Assembly: GCA_033980235.1 (NCBI GenBank)
Contig: CM067059.1
Coordinates: 23,144,494-23,208,493, forward strand
DNA from: Diadema setosum
Lineage: Eukaryota > Echinodermata > Echinoidea > Diadematoida > Diadematidae
Direction of reading: 5' to 3'
Length of the DNA stretch: 64,000 nucleotides
The translations under genes were made by a program, and so were the position numbers. Position 1 is the stretch's first letter. Each line of letters begins with the position of its first letter. Shown here piece by piece: positions 10,000 to 51,054 of the stretch. The notes beneath the pieces are model-generated. The model was not told the origin of the DNA. It searched no databases and saw only the letters and a list, made by a program, of their open reading frames with translations.

Positions 10000-12610
10000 C
10001 AATTGACATTTTTTTTTTACTGCTCTTTGCAATTGAACTGATATTATACTCTCGCGTTAATAAAGGTAACTGTTCTCCATGAAGTACATTATCTAGGGCC
10101 CTACATTAAAGATATTCTGTTAACTTGTTCCCGCATGGGCATGGACGACAGATAATAGTCCGTTTACGCTTTTATATCTAAATTTCACGTCAAAGCTTAA
10201 AGGTAGCCCTCTCATATGCGGTCAGCAAAAACCATCCTCCGTTGTTGTTGTTGTTTTTTTTGTCGTTCCGCTAAAACTGATATTATATATGCAAAACTAT
10301 AACGTCTTTGCTATAGAAAATGCGCTAAAAATCTGTAATGAATTCAATCGGCATATGTCGAGCTCTCTGATTGGATATCCGATCCTAAACACCTCAACCC
10401 GGTCAAGCTGTCCATGATCCGGGTCATGTTATCGTCTTCCATACAACTCAATAATTGAATATAGGCCAATAGGCATATACTGATCCCCATTCTAAATGTT
10501 TCCCTTTGCCTTCTGTAATCCACATAAACTTTCGGATTGCAATTAGCTCTACTTATAATTATAATAATTTCCGTCAATTTTAAAGCTCTTGTCGATCAAT
10601 CTCATAAACCACAGGTTGATTTTAAAGGATACCTCGCGCGCGTGTCTCATCTTTGTCTTATTTGCTGATTCGTGTCTGTTTCTTTGATTTCTTTGTATTC
10701 TATTCCATTTTCCCCTGCTTGTTATGTTATCCACTTATCTTGTGACTTTTTATTATTTGTGTGCTTCATGTTTATGCATGTTCATCGACTCATTTTTTTT
10801 TCTTTTATCTCGTAAAGCTTCCTGGGTGTAAGGAACAACCTCTGTGTTTAAGATATGCATTTCATTTCAATTATACATTCATTAACAAAATTTAGGAATA
10901 TTCAAAGTGGATTATGGAAGAACTGACGTTGTACTGACCAAATAGGTCTACCATTTCCACAAAAGAGATCAACTTCAGTGTAATGTGCTACCCAGATCGT
11001 GTGCCGTAACTTGCTCTATACCACGTCATTTGATTGAGAGAATCTTCCACAGAAAAAAAAAAGAGTTGCATTTTTTTTTCACTTCGTAATATTTTCTTCT
11101 TCTTCTTCTTTTTTTTATTTTATTTTACTTGTAACAATTATTCAAGCGACAACGCCATTACACTATGTAGTTGGCCTAGAACCACAACCACCAACAATAA
11201 CAACAACGGAGGAGGCAAGCTTCACTCTGCTAGGTTACTGGATCACATGTGACTGCAGTGAACCAATCAAAAACCGTCGTTTGCAATAATGGCGAACTCC
11301 ATGGGTAAAAAAGGAGAAGGGTTCGGCTAGCTGCATATATCGCATAGCATGCAGTGCAGTGTATGTAAAATGTAGTAGCACAGCACGTCCGCCCTGCTAT
11401 GTCGAGACGGATCGTTTTTGCGATAAATTATCATCATAATCTGATAATTCTTGTTTCTAATAGTCGAGACTACCGGACATCCGACAGCTGCACAAATCGG
11501 ACCTTGACTTTGAAAGGTATGAAAGTAAAATAGCATAAAAAGGAGCATTTACCCTACATAAAACAAGACCGCCGGCCGAGCCAAAATAAGCCAGGCCAGC
11601 GCCAGTCAGGCAAGACTCCCGATCCCAAGAGGAGCGATCACAATCAAACGGCAATGCCAAACCGTTCTTTCCTAATTCCAGCTGTGTATGTACACTAACG
11701 TTAATACTCTAGAGATCTACCTTATTTGTCAATTGTCCTAGACGACCCTACTACTAACGTTAGACCTAGGCGCCTACTGTGAAATTAATCGTAAATTTAA
11801 ATCTATTTTAGTAGGCCTAAAGTAGGTCAAGTGTAAGTTAGACCTAAGTAACGTTAGGCACTGTGTCCCGTGAGTGTTTGGGCAATTAATGGCTGTGCTA
11901 AATTTCATGAAGTTAAAGAAGCCTATCTACAGTTTAATAGAGTCTATATTATATTATATTCCACATACTAAGAATCTTGCTATAGGATTGGTCAAGAGCT
12001 GATCATGTGATAAAGCGTAGTTTTGCCCATCACATCACCTGAGAAGAACTAGAAATCTAGGTCATTTGATAGTATGGTAGCCCTACTAACGTTACATATC
12101 GACCACCCTTATTGAAACCGACCGCGTATACATTGGCGCACAGAACACTTAGTACGCACTTCACTGCGCGCAGAGCACATAAAAATGGATTGGCTTTGAC
12201 CATTGATGAGGATGGTGTGGGAAAACGCGAAAATTCACTGTTCATTAATGGTTCTAATCAAGGAAAAAATTTCGAATGAATATTTTCACCGAATCGTAAT
12301 GTAATGTCTATGGAAGTTTCTAAAAAGCTTCGTACAACACGGTGTTCAATACAACTCGGTTTGCATGCATTGTCAATGCAAAAACAGCGGTCGATCTCAA
12401 TAAGGAGCTTTACCGCGAGGAGCTGAAACGAGGCCACGCAAGTTCGACGGCGATATATTTGCACTGAAACTTCGAATCGAAAAGGGAACAGCGGCATTTG
12501 ATAGTGCTGGATTTTCTCAATCACGTAGGTCAAGTTTTTTACTTGAATTTCAGTGTTAAATATTCTTATCAAGCAAATAAACATTAGGCGGTCGATGAGT
12601 AGTAGGTCCA
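10000..12610. other. Intergenic DNA without a gene I can support
   Basis: Mostly AT-rich, with microsatellite-like T runs. The 11.2-12.2 kb part is somewhat richer in CpG and TAACGTTA motifs. Short frames on both strands lack recognisable similarity. A lone exon-like stretch at 11462-11516 is discussed under rejected items. Confidence 0.5.
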
Positions 12611-12612
12611 AC

Positions 12613-12875
12613 CATACACAGTGTGCACTTTCCCTTCAGTGTTGCGTGGTGCGTGCAGCAAATTCATTGTTTTGTCATCTATAAAGACAGCTGTTTGTTT
12701 TGCTGATCTCTGGCAGTCCATACAGTCTTAACGCGAGATGAGTACGCACGAAATAAAAGTGGTTGCACTGTGGACTATCATTTAACTAGGTCACTTGATA
12801 GTACACAGTGCAACGCACTTTCACTTCAGTGCCGCGCAGTGCGCGCAACAAATTCATTGTTTTGTCATCTACGCG
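12613..12875 (+). repeat. Diverged direct repeat, about 190-bp period
   Basis: CAACAAATTCATTGTTTTGT at about 12846 repeats a near-identical stretch at about 12656, both preceded by GCACTTTC and CTTCAGTG sequences. Related AGGTCA(T/C)TTGATAGTA pieces lie at 12060 and 12789. Confidence 0.55.
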
Positions 12876-12982
12876 CACACGTAGCCAAGCCCTATTAATC
12901 CCTAAGGATAGCTAAAGACAGCTAAAACGGTTTCAGATGTGGAATAAAATGGGAATTTCTAGGACCCTAGATGTGGAATGTA

Positions 12983-13160
12983 AAGCAAATAATCAACTTT
13001 TAGTTTCAGACAATGAGACAAACTATCAGTATCACTTCCTCGGCGATCTGAATGTGTACGCTATCTTTCCTCACCTGTGCTTCGGAAAGATAGCTACATC
13101 CAGTTCGCCTCGGAAGTGATAGTTTGTCCCATCACCTTCACCAACGTTGATTATTTGCTT
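12983..13160. mobile_element. Hairpin MITE, about 178 bp
   Basis: AAGCAAATAATCAAC at the left and GTTGATTATTTGCTT at the right are inverted. Inner arms continue with ACAAACTATCA...GATAGTTTGT and CTATCTTTCC...GGAAAGATAG around a short loop. Almost the entire sequence folds back. Confidence 0.7.
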
Positions 13161-13591
13161 ACTATATTACAATAGCCCCTGCCCCTAAACCCAGGATTGC
13201 CACTTTGTGTCTGTCACTAGGGTCAGATTCTGGCATGGGACTTTCCCCACAATGTTGGGACTAATGTGAATACAGGTTTTAGTTATAGTGCCTTTGCTTC
13301 GATCAAGGGGAAATGCTCCCCTCCCTCTTTTTGGAAAAATAAAATGAACTATAGAAACAAATTTATTAGAACCATTCTAGAACCTTCTAGTGAGAGTCTT
13401 GTTTGTTTGTTTGTTTTTAAACCACAACGTTGTCCATCCACGTCTAGCAAAACTGGGAGATTTTCACTGGTAACTGAAACAAACTGAAGTGAAGGTGAAA
13501 ATGGTTTTTGAATACCAACCCCAGATTCCAAATGATAATCTAACATTTATAGTAACAACACTAGAAAAGCACTCTGAGCTGAGAATGCAGA

Positions 13592-14060
13592 CCTCCGCCA
13601 AACAGGTTTTATTAAACACTGATCTTGACTTGGTTTTATTAACCACTGATCTTGTCCTTCCATGGAGATCAGTGATTTCCACTCATACATGCATGCTGAA
13701 AATAGCCCACTTGGCAATATAGAAGCCTTTGTTATGAATGGCATCATCCTTCAGCTGCGTGGCGCACCTTGCTCAAGCAAGCAGAAACTAGAGCACGCAC
13801 TTTGGTATGCATATAAAAACCTCAAAATGCGCAGCTTGAACTCCCAAGTTCGTTGACCCTACCTGCTAAAATATCGAAAATCTTTCATAAAATCCATAAA
13901 AATTCCTTCATCACTACCAAAATTTAATCATCTGTTCCTTGTGTCGTTCTCAACATTTTCTGCAAGTTTCATGCAAATCCGTTCACTATTTTTTGAGTTA
14001 TTTTGCACACGGACAAACAAACAAACGGTAATGAAAACATAACCTTCTCCCTTGGCGGAG
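13592..14060 (+). repeat. Dispersed repeat family C, copy 1
   Basis: Starts CCTCCGCCAAAC and ends CTTGGCGGAG. Contains CACTGATCTTGTCCTTCCAT and AAAATGCGCAGCTTGAACTC, shared with the copy near 54 kb. CCTCCGCC/GGCGGAG ends recall family A, so the two may be related. Confidence 0.7.
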
Positions 14061-14656
14061 ATAACAGTGACAGCTTGGCGTATATGAAGGTGTAACAGTG
14101 TATGCTTACAGTAACTATATTCGGTAGGCCTATGTCATTCATATTAGATACACTGCATAATTGTGCAAGTACAATCGTAGCAGACATCAGTCATATTCCA
14201 GACCAGGTTGCCTATTGGTACAAATGTATGTCAATAGTCTAATGCTACTGTATGTAAAACTTGTTGTACAGTCAATTAGAATATTAGTTTTACTTGTGCA
14301 ATAGCAACATAACCTCTATACAGTACAGCTGTAGATATTGTTCAGCAGATCAAACAGGAGACTTGTCAACACTATCCTGTGTACTCATTGTTGGAATACA
14401 GTTGTATGAGACATAATGTAAACTTCTAGGTAATGTATACTTACAGTGTATTATAATGTGTAATGTATACAGCAACAACAAATAATGACTCATCTATTTT
14501 TCTTCGATATATTTTTTCTTTACTGGGATGGAGAATTTTCATGTGTGAGATCATGTCGTACATTGTATGTCACAGATCGGATGGACTAGTTTTAGCTATC
14601 AACCGACAGAAAAAAAAATATGCCAGCGACATAGGTGAGGCAGACAAGAAGCAAGT

Positions 14657-43194
<28,538 letters not shown>

Positions 43195-45920
43195 TACCAT
43201 CTCAAATAAGGCAGACATGGGAATACATATGCTGCCAAAGTCATCTCTTATGGTTAATGACTATTAAGAAGTCTCTGACTTTTTAAACATGTCATCATTT
43301 GGATTCCCACAGGGAAGTTTGAATCTGTTGAAAGGACAGCTGAGGTCAAAACCTGCTTCTCAGTTGATGACACCATGACACAGAGATACCACTAGTGCTT
43401 TCAAATAGACTTCATTTTCCTTTATCAAATACAACATTTTCTGTTTTGTTGCCATGCCTGTGGTTGATTTAGCTTCATGTGAGGTGATCACAATTAATAC
43501 CATCCCCTTGCCAATGAAGTGCTCTTGGAGAGAAATGTGCTTGTACCGGTATCTTTGCCTGTCCACATGATGTGGGTTACATGTAAATTTTGTGTCTCAG
43601 AGAGAAACAAAACAGACTTTGAGTTGCAAAGATGTATGCCTTCAAACCCTTGAACCCTTGTTGTGGGGTTTTTAAAGGTCTTCATCACTACCATACAATA
43701 GTAGTCCTAATCAGAGGGAAAATGAGAAATACGAACTGATTAAGAAAATATTTGTGTGAGATCCGTGATGAGTGTCTGTTTATGTGGAATGTTCCTCGGT
43801 AAATCTGTCCTGTGTCTTGAAGTGAAGGTCAGATTAATTTCAGTAACATCGTTACTCTGTATCAAGACCTATCTACAGATATTACTAACAGGCTACACTG
43901 AGTACAGAGGGTCTTTCAACTCGATTTGTAATGTGGAAATAGAGTGAGTTAGGCTTTGTGTAGTGTGGATGATCTAGGAAGCTGCACAATTTGTAGATCT
44001 CATTCTTCTAGCAATTTATGCTGCACAAGGTATTTATTTCATCCTGTAAAAAGAAGCTACGCATACTCTACGTGTTATGTTGAAATAAGCATTTGAAATC
44101 CTGCAGTTCTGTGTTAAGTGTTCATAGGAAAGCAAGGAAATCAAAAGCAATGTAAACATAAAAAGCAAAACAAGGTGTTTGAAACACAGTCGAGCTAGTC
44201 AACCTACTTCTTATCCAGGAAAGTCCTTATCTAGTAAGGTGGAAGGAAATATCCTAATGTTTTGTATCTGTTCTTATGTCAACATAGCAGCCATTCTTAT
44301 AACACTGCCTATATTATTTGCATTATGCTGCTTTATGAGTGTCTGTGCTGTACTGCCATTTACTCTAAATGCATGTAAAATTTCTTTGTAAATATGAGAG
44401 ACAGACTATATTTCCATTTTTAGAATATTGTGCACAAGGATCCCCATGGTCCAGTCATTCAGTTTCACATGACTATTTGGACAGCGAATTGAGAATCTTC
44501 TTCTGTACCCAAGAATCATATCCACACAAATTGCTTCACAGCGTATTGTATAAAAGGGAAGTAAGAAAACCAGAAGACCGAGCGGAGGGAATGTGACACT
44601 CCGCCATTGCCCTTATGCTTCAGTTCCAGGGAGACACATGATATGTGTGTTGTGTGTGAAGATACTTTTCCTATCCTATACAAGGATGTGATAAGGTGGC
44701 CTCCATTGTGTGCCACCAAAAATTCCACTCGATGCTTATCATGATATTAGGCAGGGCTACCGGCTTGACACTAGCAGTGGCCCAGAGCCATTAAAAACTG
44801 ATGGCGGACTACCAAAATTCCAAAAGGGCTATATTTTGATGGCCATTTGGGCAGTTAAATTCAGAGTGAATTTTTATATTTCCTTTTATATCGGGCCACT
44901 ACATTTCTTTTTTGGGCCACCAAAATTTCAAATTCATAGATTTCAGTGGCCCAAATGGGCCACCAGAGAAAGAAGTTAGTGTCGAGCCCTCTATTAGGAT
45001 TGCTTGTTATGCATACATATTGCTTTTTGGCAATGCTGCACTTTGTACTCAAAGCGTTTAACAATGTGTTGTGACCAATTTAAGAGCACAAACAGTGAAG
45101 TGGATAGAAGTGCCTTGACTAGCAGTTTTGATGAAGTGGTCTCATCCAGAGAATGGGTGTGTTATACCAAAGAAGAATAGGTGGTGTGTGGTAAACCAAA
45201 GATACTTGTAGCTGGCATGAGAAGATAAGAATATTCTGTCCATCTCTTGTTCGAAGGTTTATGTGATGAAATGAATCTTGCCACAAACATTCAAAACCAA
45301 CATTTAATTCATCAGCAAAATGCTACAGCAAAATGATTAGATACCTTTTTGCTCAAACAATGGGCACATTTTTCTAGTAATGTCAAAGAAAAAGTAAAAA
45401 AGGGCAAAAAACAGAGAATTTGTTGAACATGATAACAGTTGTACAACTGTACCAGTATACTTGGTGTACTCTGTTCCTGATATGTTTAGATTCATCTGCA
45501 AGTGAGAGAATGTACAAAAGAAGGCAAGACGGCAACTGTTTTCACCATTTTTTGTCTGTTTATATATTTAGCACCATCCACTGGTTCTTCAAATGGTAGT
45601 GCCTTTCATCTCTTGCTAAAGATCTATCACTAAATACTACTGTTATAGCGTCTTGAGATTTTGTGTACTCGTGCATTCCAATGCAGTGTATTCTACGGCA
45701 ATTTATCTGTGTGTATAACCGTCTGTTGGATGAATGGATATGTTTCAAATCCATTCAAGTGGATTTTACTACATGTATAAAGATACATTATATGTAACCT
45801 GTTTGTAAAGACAAAGAACTTTAAGCACATCTTGTTTTGTACATATTGTCAAAAGATCTGTGTAGGTGCACCTGTAAAAATTGGGAAATGTTCTAATAAA
45901 GGAACATGAACTTATAAATT
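43195..45920 (+). other. LRRC9: Probable LRRC9 3' untranslated region
   Basis: No coding signal follows the stop codon. The first convincing AATAAA with a T/GT-rich downstream stretch is at 45895-45900, which gives a 3'UTR of about 2.7 kb. A degenerate repeat with GGGCCACCA/TGGCCCAAAT motifs sits at about 44690-44990. Boundaries are inferred. Confidence 0.5.
45895..45900 (+). promoter_or_regulatory. LRRC9: Candidate poly(A) signal AATAAA for LRRC9
   Basis: Canonical AATAAA, followed about 20 nt later by a TTTTATTGTACTTTATGTG stretch of the kind that lies around cleavage sites. Confidence 0.5.
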
Positions 45921-46454
45921 TTATTGTACTTTATGTGAAAATGTCTTATCTTGTTCTTCATTTATAGCTTGTATTTTGCCCAATTCTGTCAACTAAAACA
46001 TTTGATACCATCAGTCATCACTTCCACCATCACCACTACCATCACAATAAAGATCACTATACCTGCATAAATCATTCACAATTCATGGTCACAAGTGTAA
46101 TTAATCACCTATGAGGACTCAGAGTAACTCGTGTAGACATTTAAAAAGAGTTGTAAGGAATGACCTTGTCAAAGGTCTTCCACTAAACAAAAACATAAAG
46201 TAAATTCATAATTTCCAAAGTTGATTAGTTTTCACGCCATAGAAAGAAAATGTCAAATGCATTGACATTATGGTATTGAAGATGGCAATCCACATGTCAA
46301 TTTAATGTCCTTGGTGCGTATGCATGTTCACACCTTTGATATGTATATGTGTGGGTGTGCATGTCTGTGTGTATGTATGTTTATGTAATATTTTATGTTT
46401 ATCGAGACGAACAAATTCACGAAAGTCAACAAGAATCACAGACTGTCATAAATT

Positions 46455-46460
46455 TTTATT
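46455..46460 (-). promoter_or_regulatory. CLHC1: Candidate poly(A) signal AATAAA for CLHC1 (minus strand)
   Basis: The + strand reads TTTATT, so the - strand reads AATAAA, followed downstream by T/GT-rich sequence. It is 3.9 kb from the CLHC1 stop, but 2.8 kb of that distance is an inserted transposon, leaving a normal 1.1 kb 3'UTR. I saw no equally good signal nearer the stop. Confidence 0.4.
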
Positions 46461-47261
46461 TACACTATTTACAAAATATATCTTGTATGACAATAAATAA
46501 CGTGTAGAAGGCAATTATGCTGACAGCAATGAAATGTCAAGGTGGGTGATCTTCTCCAAGGCAATAAGAGTTTGGACCTTGTGTTGGACGGCTTTGTCGA
46601 TACACATAAAACAAAGCTAAATGTACAAGAGGCTATAACCTATAGGACGGGTGAATCTGTCTAGAAGATTATCAAATCTACGAAGGCTTTGTCTTGTTTA
46701 GTAAGGAATGTAGAATTCAAACAAGCATCGACTGCACGATGTGCATGAAGACAGTACAAGATGTTTTTAATTTGTTTGTTTTTGCTCAGAATCATATGCT
46801 TTCCTTCCTCAATTTACACTTGTATCACACTCGCATTGTGAAAAAAATACAAATTTGCCACAATGCAGTCAAACATCACATTTGGGTTCAAAGATGTTGA
46901 TATTTGGTTATGAGTAATCAGATGAGCTTTGCACTCTGTCTCACTAAACCAAAACATGCTTTCATGTCTCAGTACCCATGTGATATTTGCATGCTCTAAG
47001 AAATAGGAAGACAAGTCTCATATGCTGTGGTTAGGAGGCACTTACCGCATTCTCAGATATATGTGCATACAAGAGTGTATAATATCATCCATCTGTCTGA
47101 AAGAAAGATATATAATTTTTGAAAAAAAACTGAACAATCAGCCACAGTTGGTCTCATTTCTACAAAATGTTATGAGTTAAAATCATCGCGAATAAAACGC
47201 AACATTCTGAGAACAAGCATGATTACTGTAACAGCATTCATCGCGGTAACTAATCGGTATA

Positions 47262-50072
47262 CAGTGAAACCCCGTTATAACGAGGTCCGTGGGACCGGCG
47301 ATATTACCTTGTTATAACCGGTACCTCGTTATAACCGTACGCATCAAAAACAAAGAAAAACATAAGCACGACGTCATCACCCAACAATGAAAGTTAAGAA
47401 CATCCTTTGCGTTGTTATTACACAATTATGGATCATTATTATCGAGAGAATAAAGGGAAATTATTTGTGAATTAGGCAAAAAAGTCGGGGTTGAAATAGG
47501 TTAATTCTTTATTTTTCTTCCGAAAATCTCTTCGCATAATAGTGCACGTTATGTTCTTGAGAAGTATAGGCCTATATTATATTAAAATCACATTGTATAA
47601 AATGCGTTGTTTACCGTAACTTGCGAGGTATTTTTACGCTGTTGGTGTCAAGCAGGAATGCGATAATTTCATGAATAATTTCGGCTGTATTCTTATACAA
47701 TGTATGATCGTTGCGCCCGACAGGATTAAAATGCATTGTTTATTTTCTTCCGAAAATCTCTTAGCGTTTTGTACATCCGTTCTTGAAAAATAAGCGACAG
47801 GATTGAATTTAGAAGGTTGTGATCCTTTTTACTCAGATCTGTTCCTCATAGACCATTCTGAAAGAAAGAAAATCTTCATTGTGAAATGCGTTGTTAAAAT
47901 TGTGATAATGAACAAACCCAGATCTATTTAAAGTGAAAACTAAGTTCTGGTAAGGGCTTGAGAACCCGTCTGGCACCATTTCATATTTGCTTGCAATATA
48001 TCGAAAGAGTCTACAAAGAAACTTACCTGGCTGACGCGGTTTGCCGGAATGATGAGTCGTTTTGGAGTATTTTGAGAAAAATAATAAAAGTCGGTAAACC
48101 GACTTTTATTCCAGAAGGCTCCAGACTAACTCGATCTCAGGGAAAACTCGACCCTATTTCAGACAATTTACACACAGTTCGTGATCGCCATGTTCATCAG
48201 TAGCCTACTCTATAATACTACGGGCACAGGCCAAACGAGGCCTTACTGAGCAGACAGGAAAGTGTGTGCTAATCCTGTACAAAACAAATGGACAACGCGG
48301 TCCTCAAGCCTACTAGCAAAGACGCTTTATAATACGCACATCACCTCAGTTGCTGAGACGCGCGGTCTTTGAAGTTTTTGTTGTTGTTCATCAATTGTCT
48401 TTGATTGTTTTTAGAGGTGCTTGAGAGGCGCACACTAATTTTGCATGCGCGCCAAAGAGGTTTTAGATGCGCGTGTTGCAACAACTCGGACCATTACTGC
48501 GAGTAGCCAGAACGCTACAATGTAATTTATACAGGCCGCTCCCGTGTGCATAGTACTGTACAATCCAGAGGGAAAACCAGTAGCAGTACCAACTCATCCC
48601 GCAGTCAAGCAAAGCGAGGCCGAGTTATTCCCGAGTCCGAGTCTAGCCTGACCCTGTTCGGGTAAGTTCCGAGACTGAAAGTTTTTGGTTAATATATCCC
48701 ATTTTCGTCGTTACCCATCGAATATCTTGTTATTACAGCGTAATTCCGCACATTTCCTAGGCATATGTTCACATTTGGAGCAAAATTTGACAACTTTTGC
48801 AGGCATACCAGAACTTTGTTTGGGCTTTAAATTGTTAAATATGCGTTTGTTTCTTTTTCTGAACAACGGCTAAGTAGCTTAACATGCGTTATTCAACTAT
48901 TTTTACGCTACTGTCAACCGGCGAGATCGCGATGATTTCAGAGTAACATCCGTGCGTCGTTTAGCGTAACTTGCGGGGTATTTTTACACTGTTGGTGCCC
49001 AGCGGGAATGCGATGATTTCATGAATCATTTCGGCTGTAATTTTATATAATGTATGTTCGATGCATCCGAAGGGATTAAAGATGCGTTGTTCATTTTCTT
49101 CCGAAAATCTCTTCGCGTTTTGTACATCCGTGCTTGAAAAATAAGCGACAGGATTGAATTTAGAACGTTGTGATCCTTTTTACGCAAATCTGTTACTCGT
49201 AGACCATTTTGAAAGAAAGATTGTTTAATCTTAATTGGGAAATGCGTTGTTAAAATTGAGATAATGAACAAACCCAGATCTATTCAAATTGTTAAATACG
49301 TTTGTTTCTTCTTCTGAACACCGATTAAGTAGCTAAACATGCTTTATTCAACTATATTTTTACGCGACTGTCATCCGGCGAGATCGCGAGATCGTAACTT
49401 GCGAGGTTATTTTACGCTGTTGGTGCCCAGCGGGAATGCGATGATTTCATGAATCATTTCGGCTGTAATCTCATACAATGTATTATCGTTGCGCCCAAAA
49501 GGATTAAAGATGCGTTCTTTATCATCTGCCGAAAATCCCTTCGCATTGTATCCATCCGTTCTTTAAAAAATTGCGACAGGATTGAGTTATTCAACTTTTT
49601 TTACGCTACTGTCACCAGGCGAGATCGCGATTTAATTAATTATTTCGGCTATAATCATACACTTGTATTTGCTAACCAGCAAAAGAACTGAAGTCGGGAC
49701 TACAAATGGAAAGGATATAATGTTGAGTTGAACACGCATTCCAATTTCCATATTTGCCACGAGTGTCGCTACATGAAAAGTTTTTGAGTGCGTTATCTTT
49801 TTTCCCTTGTTGCGCTGTGGTCTGACCTATAATATTACACACGCGTGTGATCTCGCGAAAAAGAAAATTGAGTGATTATGTTTAATAATTTAGTAGGAAC
49901 ATCGAATGGCATTAATGTGTTGTTTTTTGCGTGGTTAAGAAGAAAACCGAACTCGTTATAACCGGTTCGTTCTGCCATAGGTTTACACGCAAAGGAAAAC
50001 GGGACCGACGCGATCACCTCGTTATAAGCGGTTCCTCGTTATAACCGAACTCGTTATAACGGGGTTTCACTG
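47262..50072. mobile_element. Pogo/Tigger-type non-autonomous DNA transposon, 2.8 kb
   Basis: CAGTGAAACCCCGTTATAAC at the left is perfectly inverted at the right end (TTATAACGGGGTTTCACTG), with TA duplications at 47260-47261 and 50073-50074. CGTTATAACCG units recur near both ends. No transposase frame exists. The interior holds three or four diverged copies of a unit containing GGGAATGCGATGATTTCATG and CTTCCGAAAATCTCTT. It lies in the presumed CLHC1 3'UTR. Confidence 0.85.
47927..48197 (+). repeat. Second copy of the 33 kb element, inside the 2.8 kb transposon
   Basis: TTTAAAGTGAAAACTAAGTT then CTGGTAAGG, the GAGAACCCGTCTGGCACCAT stretch and the GTCGGTAAACCGAC hairpin all correspond to the 33 kb copy read on its minus strand. 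A right end was not identified. Confidence 0.65.
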
Positions 50073-50370
50073 TACACTGCATTATGTAAGTCAGTCAAGA
50101 ATGCACATCTGTGTTTACGATGTTGCATAGTACACGTATGCTGACACCAGAATCTCATCTTCAGCGATGAAAGAGACTAATAAACAGTAAATGAAAAATT
50201 TCAATAATGTTTCTATATCAGGATTTGGGGCAAATGTCTGATGGACTAGTGGATCATTTCCAATCAGCATGAATACCTAGTGGTATGTGTGAAGGTGAAA
50301 GCTGGCTACCTCCCTACCACTGCAAAGGACGGTAAGAAAAGCAGAGTAACACGACAGTTCTGCCTCAAGT

Positions 50371-51014
50371 TTAGATTGTCTCTCTCGCCCTCCTGATCGC
50401 GGAGAGAACCGTGACGGCAGCCAAGAGTTCCAGTCCCACGTCGTACGACCCACTGTCCTGGCAGGCCCTAATTATCTGGTGCCAGGCCTCAATCTTGGTG
50501 CCAGGATCGTCGAAGACGAGATCCTTCAGACGCAGATCGCTTGCACCTGGGTTGGACGGGAGATGTGGGGTAAAAACATATTTATTTCTCCTTGGGATGT
50601 GTGAATACATATCTCAAAAGAATAAGACTGGTCAGAGAAAACCAAGTTGGCCTAGACATGAAATCACATCGTGTTTGATCGTGTTTACATTTATGAAGCA
50701 ATTACTTAAATATGATGCAGAACTTTTTCCCCTTTCTGGTCTTACACCAAAGAGAGGACAAAAATAAAACATGCACATACACCTGCACTTCTTCTTACAT
50801 GGACATGTTGGTGGAGTTGGAACAAAATGATCAAACCGTATGCACTGAATGGAAAGTGGTGTCATGGGAAGCTCTGAACTCCCTGGATTTTTGCAGCCAC
50901 CCAAATGTGTGTTTTTACCTGGCAGGTTTGTATCTGTGGTGTAGTCTACAACCGTAGGTTGGAAGACATGTGCAAATGGACACATATGCATACACAGACA
51001 CAGACACAGACACA

Positions 51015-51054
<40 letters not shown>

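Larger units (their letters stand above)
46435..50370 (-). other. CLHC1: Presumed CLHC1 3' untranslated region, interrupted by a transposon
   Basis: The stretch between the CLHC1 stop and the minus-strand AATAAA at 46460-46455 has no coding signal. A 2.8 kb DNA transposon (47262-50072) occupies most of it. If transcription stops before the transposon instead, the real 3'UTR would be under 300 nt. Confidence 0.35.

Noticed and set aside
10344..10734. Two overlapping minus-strand frames of 61 and 77 codons
   Set aside because: No recognisable motif, no splice partner, and a length expected by chance.
11284..11546. Exon-like stretches: an ATG at 11289 with a short frame, and 11462-11516 (RLPDIRQLHKSDLDFER) with acceptor- and donor-like sites
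   Set aside because: The second piece looks coding-like, but I could not link it to any other exon, and in-frame stops follow soon after. I do not recognise the peptide.
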